Of a stretch of DNA of 64,000 bases, positions 33,096 to 43,895 are shown one piece after another. The stretch is from Mixia osmundae IAM 14324 (Eukaryota > Basidiomycota > Mixiomycetes > Mixiales > Mixiaceae). The notes under the pieces are model-generated. The model was not told the origin of the DNA, did no database searches, and saw only the letters and a program-made list of their open reading frames with translations. The translations under genes and the position numbers were made by a program. The stretch covers positions 498,501 through 562,500 of the forward strand of contig NW_014575560.1 in NCBI RefSeq assembly GCF_000708205.1, read 5' to 3'. Every line of letters starts with the position of its first letter. Positions within the stretch are counted from its first letter, which is position 1.

Positions 33096-34982
33096 TTAGC
33101 CTATCAAGATGGCGCACTCGCGACTTGCGCCTGCTGTGCCTGAACGAGGGATCGCCCGCACCATCTCTGAGCTCGCTCTCCGCTTGAGTCTCGGCAGCGG
33201 ACGGGCAGGCTCAGGCGAAGATTGCTCATCGTCAGTAGCTATATCACTGTCGGCCTGTTCGTCCTCAAATAGGCCTGTAGCGGGATCATAGAGATCGTCT
33301 GGCCGCGATGCTTTGGACGAAAGCAACTGGGCAGCTAGCCATCGATCTGCTGTTGAGCCTTCAAAGTTGCTCGCCCAGTAATCGCGACCAAAGTGAGGTT
33401 CGTCATCCATGATCAGACTGACTTCGCGAGAGCCGAACATTCCGTCAAGGTAGACATTGTCAGGATGATGCCGCTTGATGTGCTCGCGGGCCTCGTGCTC
33501 CAGTTGAGCTGTGCCGCCCGGTGCGAGCACGTCGCCGTAGAGAGTAGCCATGGCCAGATAGTCGAGACCACTGTCGCTCGGATAGATCGTATTGGGATAT
33601 AGTGCTTTTGGTCTGAACAATGCCACAAAGCTATGAAGCTCCGGATGAGTCGAGTGTCGCGCGATTGGCACGACCTGCAGCTAGTCAGAAGGGCTGATTG
33701 CAAGCATGGGCATGGCATACCAGATTAGCAGGCCAAGAGATGTCGCTGCTGCATGCTGCTTGCTCCTGCTCTGCTCTTTGCAGATCGAGCTCAACTTTGT
33801 CTTTGTAGGCCTGCCATCGCTTGCGAGAGCATTCCCATGGATTGACGTAGACTACATGAGGACCACTGTCCTCATTGAGACAGCCTTGAAGATGGTGAGC
33901 AAGCCGGCAAGTCTCCTCGCAGACTGTCTTCTTCCGCTTTGAGCCCGATAGGTCTGGCAAGACTTCTTGTGCAAACACACGGCATCCTCGGCCGTTGACC
34001 CAGGTGGTATCGCACTTCCACCTCCGCTCGCAGGCATGAAATCGAGACTCGCTCTCAGTCAGCGTGACGAGGTGGCCGAGACCAATCCTGCTGTACTGCG
34101 CAAACTTGTACGCGTCCACATGGATGCGAGTGTTGAATCGCTCTGCAACTGCCTCGACGAGAAGCTCGTAGCCCCATGTCCAGGCGTTGAGAAAAAATAT
34201 GGTTTCAGCCGGGAAACGCGCGATGTGACTCAGGACCTGCTCGACTGCTTCTTGCTTGGGCAAGAGCTCAGCGGTACAGCACGAGGCCGCAGTGTCGAGA
34301 TAGATTCTGTCCAGCGTCTTGCGAGGAGAGTCGGGGCTAGCTCGGCGCTTTCCTTTGACGTCACTCGTAGATGGTAGCGCGTATTCCCGCAAGATGGGAT
34401 GCTCTCTCAACGTTTCGAGATAGTCTGGCTCTGCGCGTATATCGCCTGTATAGAGAACAGTGACTGGTGAGGGCTCGACTTGCTCAATGAGCATCATCGT
34501 CGAGCCAGGACAATGGTTCGCGTCGATGAGGGTCACGTCGACTGTGTGGCCATGAAGCTCAAATCTGTGTCGCTCATCGAGCTCGATCGGACGCTGCATG
34601 GGTCGTGAGCCAAGTGAAGGTTTACACACGTGGATGCAAGTACGAGACAGTCATGGGGGCGACCTCTGATATTGCGCCTGAGATGCGAGAAGGGGTATCG
34701 TTGTACTTTCTCGCCGCCAGCATAGCCCTCTGCCGTGAGGATGCGCCATTCCTCGGGCATGAGATGGAGCAGAAGATCCTTCGTGATGGCAGAGCAGACT
34801 ATCCTGCCCTGGAACATACTCGAGACATTGCCGGTTGTGTTCGCTAGGCCTACCGTGTGATCGCTGTGGACATGGGACAGCAGGTGGAGCGAAGTCGGAC
34901 GGAGTTCTGTCGTGAAGCGATCTGCTCGTACGTACTTGATGGCATCCTCAAACTCGTCAAAGTAGCCCTCAAAGGTGCTCAT
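33096..34982 (-). CDS. Artemis/SNM1-type metallo-beta-lactamase nuclease
   Basis: Exons, complement: 34982-34644, 34593-33721, 33674-33096, giving 596 residues. The start STFEGYFDEF and the HxHxDH metal motif (HVHSDH, residues 37-42) resemble Artemis (DCLRE1C). DANHCPGSTMMLIE and VLYTGDIR complete the MBL-beta-CASP core. The later beta-CASP part is recognisable (IYLDTAASC, VNGRGCRVF, HVVYVNPWECSRKRW). The C-terminal 190 residues are acidic and end basic. These enzymes trim DNA ends or hairpins; Artemis acts in non-homologous end joining and Pso2/Snm1 in crosslink repair. The N-terminus favours the Artemis side. Only 59 bases separate its stop from the stop of the ligase. Confidence 0.82.
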
Positions 34983-35077
34983 GCACTCTGAGTCGCAGGC
35001 ATGATGGCAAAGCGCGTCTTGCGCCTGCCGATGTACATGAAGATAGTCAAGTACAGTGAGGACAACAGTATCATCGA

Positions 35078-35859
35078 TCAGACGGAGATGTTGGCAGCTT
35101 TGAGCAGCTCGGCTACGTCAGAATGGTCCGACGTTGTAGTCATACGGTGGGCCCAGACCGGGCTGCCATTCTCGAAGATGAACTCGCCACCTTGCTGCTT
35201 GATGTCACCCGAGGATGCGGTGAGCTGGCCCATCTTGAAGGCATTGGTGATACTGAGCATGAGGCCGCTGAATTGGCCATGTGTGAGATACTCCTTGCGC
35301 GGCTGACCAGCAGCGCCTTGCTCGAGATTTCTGACTGTCATGCCCAGCGCGGTGTAGAGTTTCTTCGTCGGGTCCGCATAGATTGGGTACGGACATTCTA
35401 ATAATTCTGCAGGTCATCATCAGATGATGCAGACACACTTCAAGAGCTATGCTCTGACTGACTGGTATAGGGCTTGATGAGCTTATAGTCTCCTTGGCCG
35501 ATGATGACGAGCTTGGTGTCTGATTTCTGGATGACGTCGTGCTTGGCAGAGAGTGCAGAGACCATCTGTTGGCACATGCCACATCTGAAGTGCCGGATGA
35601 AGACGACAACCGTCTTGCTGTCCGCCACGAGCTTCCCGAACGGCTGGTGCCCTCCTTCGCCGTCAAAGACGTTGATCTTGCTCGCAGTCTCTGCGTCGCT
35701 CGCCGCTGGCAGCTTGCTCACATAGTCTGGCGCGAGTCCCATCTTGTAGGGTGTGCTGTGCTTGTGCTCGTTAGGGGCCAGATGTGCGTGATAATGCTCG
35801 GGTGCGGCTGTCTTTCGATAGAGAACGCGCCTCGCGCTCGGCTTCAGCTCGGATTCCAT
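35078..35859 (-). CDS. PRXL2/AhpC-TSA-2-type thioredoxin-fold protein
   Basis: Exons, complement: 35859-35463 and 35397-35078, giving 238 residues. A thioredoxin-like fold with VVVFIRHFRCGMCQQ; Cys93 and Cys96 form a C-x-x-C as in the PRXL2 (FAM213) and fungal AhpC/TSA families. The second exon continues with CPYPIYADPTKKLYTALGM and GGEFIFENG, both family features. Such proteins are thought to be thiol antioxidants, though substrates are mostly unknown. The 65-nt intron is among the longer ones here. The start ATG overlaps the start ATG of the Mpv17-like gene on the other strand (CATG at 35857-35860). Confidence 0.8.
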
Positions 35860-36616
35860 GGGATCACTGCTCCGCGCCTACAAGTGCGGCCCTCCTTACA
35901 AAGGGCGTAGGGAGCTCATGCTCCATCTCCTGTCTGCAGTGGTGCACTCGCTCGCCGGCCACTGACGACATCATGTGCTTCTGCAGCAGTCTTGTTCGGC
36001 ACAGGTGACATTATCGCTCAGCAGGCCATAGATAGAGTCGGCTCTCAGCATGACGTGCGTCTCGTTCCTCAAAGCTGATCATTTGGGCTGCGCTGACGGC
36101 GCTGGCGTAGTTTCCGCGGACAGCGCGCTTGACGATCTATGGCGGTGGCATCTTTGCGCCAATCTGCTTCAACTGGCTCAAATGGCTCAATGCAGTCAAT
36201 GTGGGCGGTAAAGCATCCACCGTCGTCGCAAGAGTGGCACTGGATCAGACAGTCTTCTCCTCGGCCAATCTTGCCATCTTTTTCTCGTCAACAACGCTCA
36301 TGGCTGGCGGTAGTCTCGCGGATGCTAAGAGCAAACTCGCTTCCTCCTGGTGGCCAACGTTGCAGAGGAATTGGATGGTACATGCGCTCTTTGTGCGACC
36401 CGATCAAAGTTGCTCACACGCGAACAGGTCTGGGTTCCCGTACAAGCAGCGAACTTCAGCCTTGTGCCGCCGCATCTGCGCTTGTTGACTGTCAATGTCG
36501 TGAGCTTGCTCTGGAACACCTACCTCAGTCTTGCTTCCTCGGGCGAGTCTCAACGGCTCGCTCCTGCGCTCAAAGACGTAGAGAAGTCCACAGGAAGCGG
36601 TGTTCGCACACTGTAG
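35858..36616 (+). CDS. Mpv17/PMP22-family membrane protein, Sym1-like
   Basis: Four exons: 35858-35883, 35940-36054, 36111-36377, 36428-36616, giving 198 residues. The family forms small four-helix channels; Sym1 is in the mitochondrial inner membrane and matters in stress and ethanol growth. Landmarks in order: SLLRAYNGALARRPLTT, AAVLFGTGDIIAQQ, IYGGGIFAPICFNWL, the Pro-x4-NW-like WWPTLQRNWMVWVPVQAANF and VNVVSLLWNTYLS. The first exon is only 26 bases. No other in-frame Met before the conserved block is available, which supports the start despite its 2-base overlap with the neighbour's ATG. Confidence 0.87.
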
Positions 36617-36917
36617 ATCATGTGGCGATGTCGGACGTCTCCGCGCACGCTATGTATGCTTTAGCACTGCATTCAAGATGGTTGGTCATTCGGTGATAAC
36701 GTGGATCGTAACCCGGTGATGACGTAGCGCTTTGTCGACGCGTCGATAATATCTCGGGGCAGTCGCTCATCGGGTCCCGCAAGGCCTTTGAGGACAGTCC
36801 AGGCTTGCTTAGTAAGCGAGGTTCGCATGGCATCGAGGCTCTCCAGTGCATAAAAGAAGAGCATACAGCATGCTGCAAGCCCCCTCGCAGAGAGCAACAG
36901 CCGTAACGAAGCGCACG
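36617..36917. other. Interval between the Mpv17-like gene and EGT1
   Basis: About 300 bases in tandem orientation. The EGT1 frame is open upstream to possible Mets at 36870 and 36846, so part may be coding if translation begins earlier. The rest is presumably 3' UTR and promoter. No distinct motif recognised. Confidence 0.4.
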
Positions 36918-39907
36918 ATGGAGCACGGTGCTCGGACAAACGGTCATCATGTCAATGGCCATGATCAGCAAGCTGTCGAAGAGCCAGAGATCATCGAGCT
37001 CCGCAAAGCTGCGGGACCCGATTCCTGTAGCTCCGTGCGGGACGACATCGTCAGAGGCTTGCAGCGAACAGAGCGCACAATTCCGGGCAAACAGCCAGAA
37101 GACGAGCAGTATGCTTGGACCAAGTCTATCCCTACCAGTCAGCCCGGCCAATCCGGCTGTCCAAGCATGAGCTAATACAATCTATACAGTTGTGCTCTAC
37201 GATGATCAAGGCCTGCAGCTCTATGCGAAGATCACGGAGCAGGCAGATTACTACCTCTTTGAAGCAGAGCGCAACATCTTGCGAACCCATGGCGATGAGA
37301 TCGTACGGGGCCTTCCCGAGCTCGTTGTGGCTACTGACTGACCGCTGCGTAGGCAAATCGCATGTTCGGCCGCAGACATGCCCTGAACGTGGACCTCCCC
37401 TCGCAACAGGACGAGGCCCCAGAGGGTGAACACGACGCTCCACCGCTCAACGGGACTGCCGAGGTGAAGCGCAACGGCGACGAGAAATGGCGAGTCCCCC
37501 TGCGCGTGGTGTTGACGCAATCTGACGCGCGCGCAACAGGGGAGATTTTGAAGTTGGCGTACATAATCAAGGCGTCAATGGCGCTCTGGGATCGCGGGAC
37601 GTTCGGAAAACGGGCTCCCTTCATGCTCGACCACCTACCGAGCCCCAGACGGAAGCGGGAGTCATCATTGAGATGGGAGCGGGCAGTCTGCAGAAGACAA
37701 GTCACCTCTTGCGCTCGCTTGCTCGGCTTTTGCCTTCCGAACACGACCCTTCTGTCTCCCGTGCTAGCCAGGCAGCATCGATCAAGCCGAGTCAGCCGAT
37801 ACAGAATCTGACTTACTACGCACTCGATCTCGAGCGACCGGAGCTTGTCTCAACGCTCAGCAGCCTTTGCCAAGAGCATCCGCACATTGTGGCCTCGGAC
37901 AGTGCATCGCATGACAAGATTGTGGTCAAAGGCATCTGGTCGGATTACGATGATGCCTTGCCGGAGATTCGCAAAGGCGCGTTTGACACTTCCAAGGCCG
38001 ACGTCAAACGCTCGATCCTCTGGCTTGGCTCTTCGATCGGCAATTTTGGCAGAGCGGAAGCATCTGCTGCGCTCAAGTCCTTTGCACAAGCCGGTCTCCG
38101 TGCCGGTAAAGGCGATACGTTCTTGCTCGGTGTGGATGGCTGTGATGATGTCGCCAAGATCGAGCGAGCGTACAACGATCGAGCAGGAGCAACTGCCGAC
38201 TTCATCCTCAATGGCGTGAGCAATGCCGGCAGATTGCTTGGCAAGGGCGCTGAGCAGTTGCATGCCGACAATTTCGACTACGCCAATCGCTACAACCAGC
38301 TAGAGGGTCGACATGAAGCGTATGTCCGCGCCAAGCAGGATCTGCTGCTCGAAATTGACGGCCAGGCCGTTCGCATTGAACGTGGCGAGCTGCTGTCCAT
38401 CGAATGCAGCTACAAGCACAATTCCGTGGAGTGTCATCAGCTTTTCAAGGAGGCCGGTCTCCGCGTCATTCAGGACTGGTCAGATTCCGAAGGCACATAC
38501 AAGCTATATTTGCTCGAGCGACCATCTTTCCATTTTCCTTCGCCTTTCATCACGAGCAAAACGAGCAAAGAGGGCGATGTCTCGCCTTTCAATTTGCCGT
38601 CCTTGGACGATTGGCAGCAGCTCTGGACCGCCTGGGACTGCGTCACTATGAGTATGGTCCCTCGTCATCTGCTTCACACTAAGCCAATCGATCTACGTCA
38701 TATCATCTTATTTTACCTGGGGCACATCCCAGCTTTCCTAGACATTCATCTATCACGATATCTACACGAGGAGGCAACCCATCCCGCTTACTTCCACGAG
38801 ATCTTCGAACGCGGCATTGATCCTAACATGGAAGACCCTACGAAGATTCACAGTCACTCGGAAGTGCCCAAAGACGAAGCAGCGTGGCCTTCACTGGCAG
38901 AGATTGTCAGCTTCAAAGATCGTGTCAGAGCGCGTTTGCGAGCAGTTTACAGGGGCATCGACGGTGCTCAGCATGTCGAGAGACGCCTGGTTCGCACACT
39001 CGCAATGGTCTACGAACACGAGGGTCTTCATCTCGAAACACTCCTCTATATGCTTGCGCAGATTGGCGACAGAATCAATGCGCCCGCCGGTTTTGCAGAA
39101 CCAGACTGGTCTGCTCTTGCAAAGCGTTGGGACGATAGCGTTACTGCTGAGGGCGATCTGCGCTCCAGCGAAGTGTCTTTCGAAGCCACCGAGCTCGAAT
39201 ATGGTCATGATGATGACGACAGCGCCGATGCAGACATTGACTATGATGCTGCGCACGAATTTGGCTGGGACAACGAATCACCTGTGCGTAGGGTACAAGT
39301 CGACAGCTTCTCGATTTCGCTGCTGCCGATCAGTAACCTTGAATACTCCTCCTTCGTGCAAACTCAGTCTGATGCTACATTAATACCTTCGTCATGGATC
39401 GCCCTGCCCGGTGGAAACTATGGCGTGCGAACGTTACTTGGTACCGTTCCGTTCCACGTGGCACAACACTGGCCTGTGATGGCATCCGGCAAGCAGCTTC
39501 AAGCTTTCGCAATGTCAAAGGGCGGTCGTCTACCTACCGAGCCTGAGCTGCGTCTTTTCCTTTCTCGCTGTCTTGTCGACCAGCCCAGCGCCAATATCGG
39601 CTTTTGCAATTGGCATCCTGTACCGGCAGCTCTGCCTGTCACTCTGCGCGATGGCAGCTCGACAGGCTCGCACAATGGCGGCGTGTTCGAATGGACCAGC
39701 ACTTTGTTCGAGCGCCACGAAGGCTTCAGCGATTCTAAGCTGTATCCAGCATATAGCTCTGACTTCTTCGACGGCTGCCATTCTGTCATGCTCGGCGGCT
39801 CGTTCGCAACGATGCCACGAATCGCAGGCCGATCCGCATTTCGTAACTGGTACCAGACCGCATATCCATACGTTTTCGCAGGCGGAAGAGTTGCCTACGA
39901 CGCCTAA
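36918..39907 (+). CDS. EGT1: Egt1, ergothioneine biosynthesis methyltransferase-sulfoxide synthase
   Basis: Four exons: 36918-37137, 37190-37302, 37353-37489, 37540-39907, giving 945 residues. The fungal enzyme trimethylates histidine to hercynine and then couples cysteine oxidatively to give hercynylcysteine sulfoxide. The N-terminal EgtD-like domain has VIIEMGAGSLQKT (SAM site), YYALDLE and WLGSSIGNF. The C-terminal EgtB-like half has a DinB-type iron site: GHIPAF (His about 552) and the H-x3-H-x-E motif HEGLHLE (His650, His654). It ends in the FGE/C-type-lectin-like domain with GFCNWHPVPA and SAFRNWYQTA. The third intron begins GCGAGT, a GC-AG intron; using it yields EKWGDFEVGVHNQGVNG, matching fungal homologues. 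Upstream Mets (36870, 36846) are possible. Confidence 0.92.
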
Positions 39908-39975
39908 TCATAGCACACACAAGAGCCTCATGGGCAGCTTCAAAATCTCCTTCGGGAAGAATATGCATCTAAGGT

Positions 39976-42900
39976 TTAGGCACGTCGCATGGGCATTGCC
40001 TTGGTGAGCGAAGTCGCCGGCTTGCTTGTGGGCTTTTTCTGAGCGTCTTGAGCCGGTGTGCGAGTGAAAGCTTTGGCGACATCGCTCATCGATTTTTGAG
40101 CTTTCTTGCTGGTGTCTCGCTTTGTTTTGTTGGGCCCTGATGCTTTCTTTGGCGCCGGCATTACCGCAGCTGACGATGGCTTCCGACGGAAGCCTCTGCA
40201 AAGAGCGACATAGTCCCTGCCATATTCCATTACAAAGTCCTGAGTGATGCCGGGCGTCTTGCTCAATGCATCGGCACTATCAGGCAAGCGAGCTGTGATC
40301 TGAGCGAGCAAGGCGTCACTGCAGATCTGCTTCGCGTCGACGTTCGCTTTGATCGCTTGATCCCGTCGCAGGCGACAGAACTGATCGTAAGGCGTATCGG
40401 GCGCCATTGATCGGGCATTGTGAGACTGTGTACTCTCTAGCAGGGCCAGCTGCGTCTCCGCATCCTCCTCGTCATCATCTTCCAGATCGTACACGACCTT
40501 AGCAGGAGCTTGCTGACGAGCCGCAACAGGCGAGCTATCGTTGTCCCAGAAGCCTTGCTCGATCTCTTGCTCTTCGATGGACTTGCGCGGAGCCTTTGCC
40601 CCTTTTGTCGCTGCGTTCGCGCTGCTACAGATCAAGTTGACTGTTCTGTGCCCATTGAGAACTTCGCGGTGATGTTTGCCCAATATGCAGTAAGCGCTTG
40701 TAAAGCCCATCCCGTTCGTTTCGTGACGTTCGCCGAGGATGCCTTCGTTGCACATGATCTGCAGCAGCCTCTCGATGTCTGTACGCGCCAGACTACTACC
40801 CGCGCCAAAGCCTGCCAGTCTGTCGTGTCCGCTCTCTACGACCTGTAGTCGGAAGGCTGAGCATGTTCTGTCAATACGATGAAAGTCTCACCTTCTTGAG
40901 TTTGCTACCCCTGAAGATGTCGGCACAATGGACAAGGGTGATGCCCTTTTGGTCTTGAATCTCTCGGACGAGGGTGATGATGAGCTTAGCGTATGATGTC
41001 ATGTTGACAAGCTCCTGGCCAGTGCCAGACTTTCGGCAATTGTCGCACGTAGCGTGACATTGCTCGCGTGCAAAGGTCTCGCCGAAATACTGCAGGACCT
41101 GTGTTCTTCGGCAATCGATCGTGTTGAATGCATACTTCACCATGTCCTGGACGTGGGCTCTCTGTCTCTGCTTCTGCTCGTGGCTGCCTTCCCCGGTGTC
41201 TATGAGCCTATACAGGAGGCGCGTGTCGTTGAAATTGAAGTAGAGGATGCAGACGGAGTCGCCGCCGTCTCTGCCAGCGCGCCCAGTCTCTTGATAATAT
41301 GCCTCAAGCGAACCAGATATCGTAAAATGCAGAACAAATCGAACGTTAGCCTTGTCAATGCCCATGCCGAATGCGATGGTAGCGCAGACGACGTGAATTT
41401 TGCCCCTTTGCCAATCTGCCTGAATCCTGATTCGGTCGTCTTTTGCCATACCAGCGTGGTAATGATGCGCTTTGACGCCGTGCTGAGTCTTGAGCGCCTC
41501 TGCAATGTCCTCGCATTGCTTCTTCGACAGACAGTATATGATGCCGCACAGTCCGGCGAAGTCTCGTTTGATCAGATCAGAGATGTCCTTTATGATGAGC
41601 TTGCCTTTTGGTCTGACTTCATAACGCAGATTGGGTCGATTGAAAGATTGCGACAGAACAAGGCAGTCGTTGATGCCGAGCGACGTGATCACGTCCTGCT
41701 TGACGCGTTCGTTAGCAGTGGCAGTGAGAGCCATGATGGGCACGCCGGGATACTCGCGCTTGATCGATCCAAGCTCTTTGTAGTCCGGTCTGAAGTCAAA
41801 GCCCCAGCTGGATATACAATGCGCCTCGTCGATGACGAATCGAGCTAATCTTTGCCTTCGATGGAGGTTACGTAAGACATCTTTGAACAGCGTGCTTTTT
41901 GCAATCATCTCTGGCGTCACGTAAATGAGGCAGGGCCGCGTATCATCGTCTGCCGTTCGGAGCTCGTTGATGACAAAGTCGCGATCTGATTTTTTGAGAT
42001 CGCTATTGAAGGCCAACGCGATCACGTCTTTGTCCATCAGAGCTTGGCATTGATCGTGTATCAAGCTCAGCAGGGGACTGATGACGATAGAGACACCTCT
42101 CGTCTTGCCGCTCTGCACAACGGCAGGCAATTGGTAGCAAAGTGATTTGCCACCGCCCGTGGGCATCAATATGAACACATCATCCGCTGCCAGGGTTGCA
42201 TTGATCGCCTTGAGCTGATTTGGGCGAAAAGAGGACAGTCGGAAGTGTTTGTTGAGCACTTTAAGCACGTCGCGCGACCAAGGGAATGACATGTCATTCC
42301 TCGATACGGTTGCTCTGACCGTTGTGCTCTTTACGCCGGGCGCAATTGCTGCTTGTACCGGAGCTGGGGGCAAAGATGTGACTTTGGTCGGCCTGACAGA
42401 CGCCGACGAGACTGATTTGGAGAGACTGATGACAGGAAGAGCCTTATTTGACAAGGAGACCAGGGGAATACGCTTAGTGCCAATATCTGGCTCTGCATGA
42501 GGACTCGCCGGCCTTTTGGCTGGGACACGCGCGGCTGCGACCGCTCGCCGGGGCGCAGGTCTGAGCTCGACATCGGACGAAAGGCCATCATCCTCGAAGA
42601 AATCGAGCGGCATGTCCTTTGTGAGGTCAGCAGATACCGGCTTCGGCGCTGAAATTGGTTGTTGGCATACACGTGCAGTCGGCTGATGATCAGGCGTGTG
42701 TGCTTTGTCTGGCACGGCTGAAGGCTCAGGATCTGGCCTTGAGATGCGAGACGATGGTCCAGAGACTTCGGAAGAAGCAGGATGAGGCCTCCGACCGCCT
42801 CGCTCGCTGGACGAGCTCATACGGAGAGCGGAGGGATCAGCATCGCTGTAGAAGCCCATTTGGGCGAGTTCTTCATCGATGAGGGTCTCTTGACGAGACA

Positions 42901-43764
42901 TATTGTCAAAAAGGGGCTTGTACCATTCCGACTCGGCATCGACATCCTCCATAGCATCATCAGGCAGAAGTGCTTCTGCTCTGTCGTATTCCTGCTCGGC
43001 CTGCTTTATCCTCCGTTCGAGCGCGAGCATCTCTGTCTCTAGGTCTGCCTCGCGCTTCTCGTCCATGCGAAGGTCTCTGATGGCTCTCGCAAGTTTGTTA
43101 CTGAGCTGTTGTAAGATCGTCTCGCTGAGTTCGGGTGATGCAGCGAGGCGTGTCATCACAGCTTTGATGGCAACGTGTCGCTTCTCGAGATTCAAGCTGA
43201 CGAGCGCATGTTTGTTTGTCAAGACGACGAGATCGCTGTCTTCTTCGCTTGTGTGCTTGAGGATGCCCTTGAGTTCATCGAGCATCGTCGCCAGCAAATT
43301 ACATCGCTGCTGCCGGAGCTTCCTTTTCGATTCTATCTTTTGACATTGCAAGCTCTGCCGCGCACCTTTAGCCATACACGTCGACAAACGTCAGTAGAGC
43401 CTACGCTGTCGATGCCTGATGCTACTAGACCAGACTGACGCAGCGGCGAGTCAGAGGACTGGCCGTTGTCCCTCTGCTTCTCTCTTGCGCGCATCGACAG
43501 ATCTTTGCTGACCGCCATCGAAGTCCCATCAGTATTCTCGACACTCATACTCACGGATCTGTGCGCCGCTAGATTTCCGCTTGACTGCCGCAGATGCTGT
43601 CCCGTCGTGCCTGAACCTGACGGTGACGGCGCGGCGACGGCGCGTAGCACGGCAGTCGACGATCTCTGTCCTGGCGCACTCGCGATCGACGCAGGCGATA
43701 TAGCTGACTCCGCTCGCGCACCGAGCGACGCGGCTGGCACTGGAGCCGCCACAAACTTGCGCAT
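39976..43764 (-). CDS. RecQ-family DNA helicase (Sgs1/BLM-like)
   Basis: Exons, complement: 43764-43405, 43354-40892, 40842-39976, giving 1229 residues with the Met at 43764. The frame is open to a Met at 43947, which would overlap the divergent gene's start. A 450-residue polar N-terminus leads to the helicase core: LMPTGGGKSLCYQLP (Walker A), FVIDEAHCISSWGFDFR (DEAH), MALTATANE, VCATIAFGMGIDK and YYQETGRAGRDG. Then come the zinc-binding RQC Cys cluster (CRRTQ...CHATCDNCRK), a winged helix and an HRDC-like C-terminus (YDQFCRLRRDQAIKANV). The intron at 40891-40843 sits inside the RQC. The domain set favours Sgs1/BLM over short RecQ forms. It unwinds recombination intermediates. Confidence 0.9.
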
Positions 43765-43895
43765 GCCGGGAAGCCGTCGTCGTCGTTTCTGGCCGTCCAA
43801 TTTGTTGGCGTTTCGCGACGGACGATGATCACGTGACTTACGATCGCCCTCACCGGCCAAGCAGGCACCAAATTTTGAGACTCGGTGTGAGGACA

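Noticed and set aside
37323-37352. A 30-nt intron in EGT1
   Set aside because: A 50-nt intron at 37303-37352 uses the same acceptor, has a normal length and gives continuous conserved sequence.
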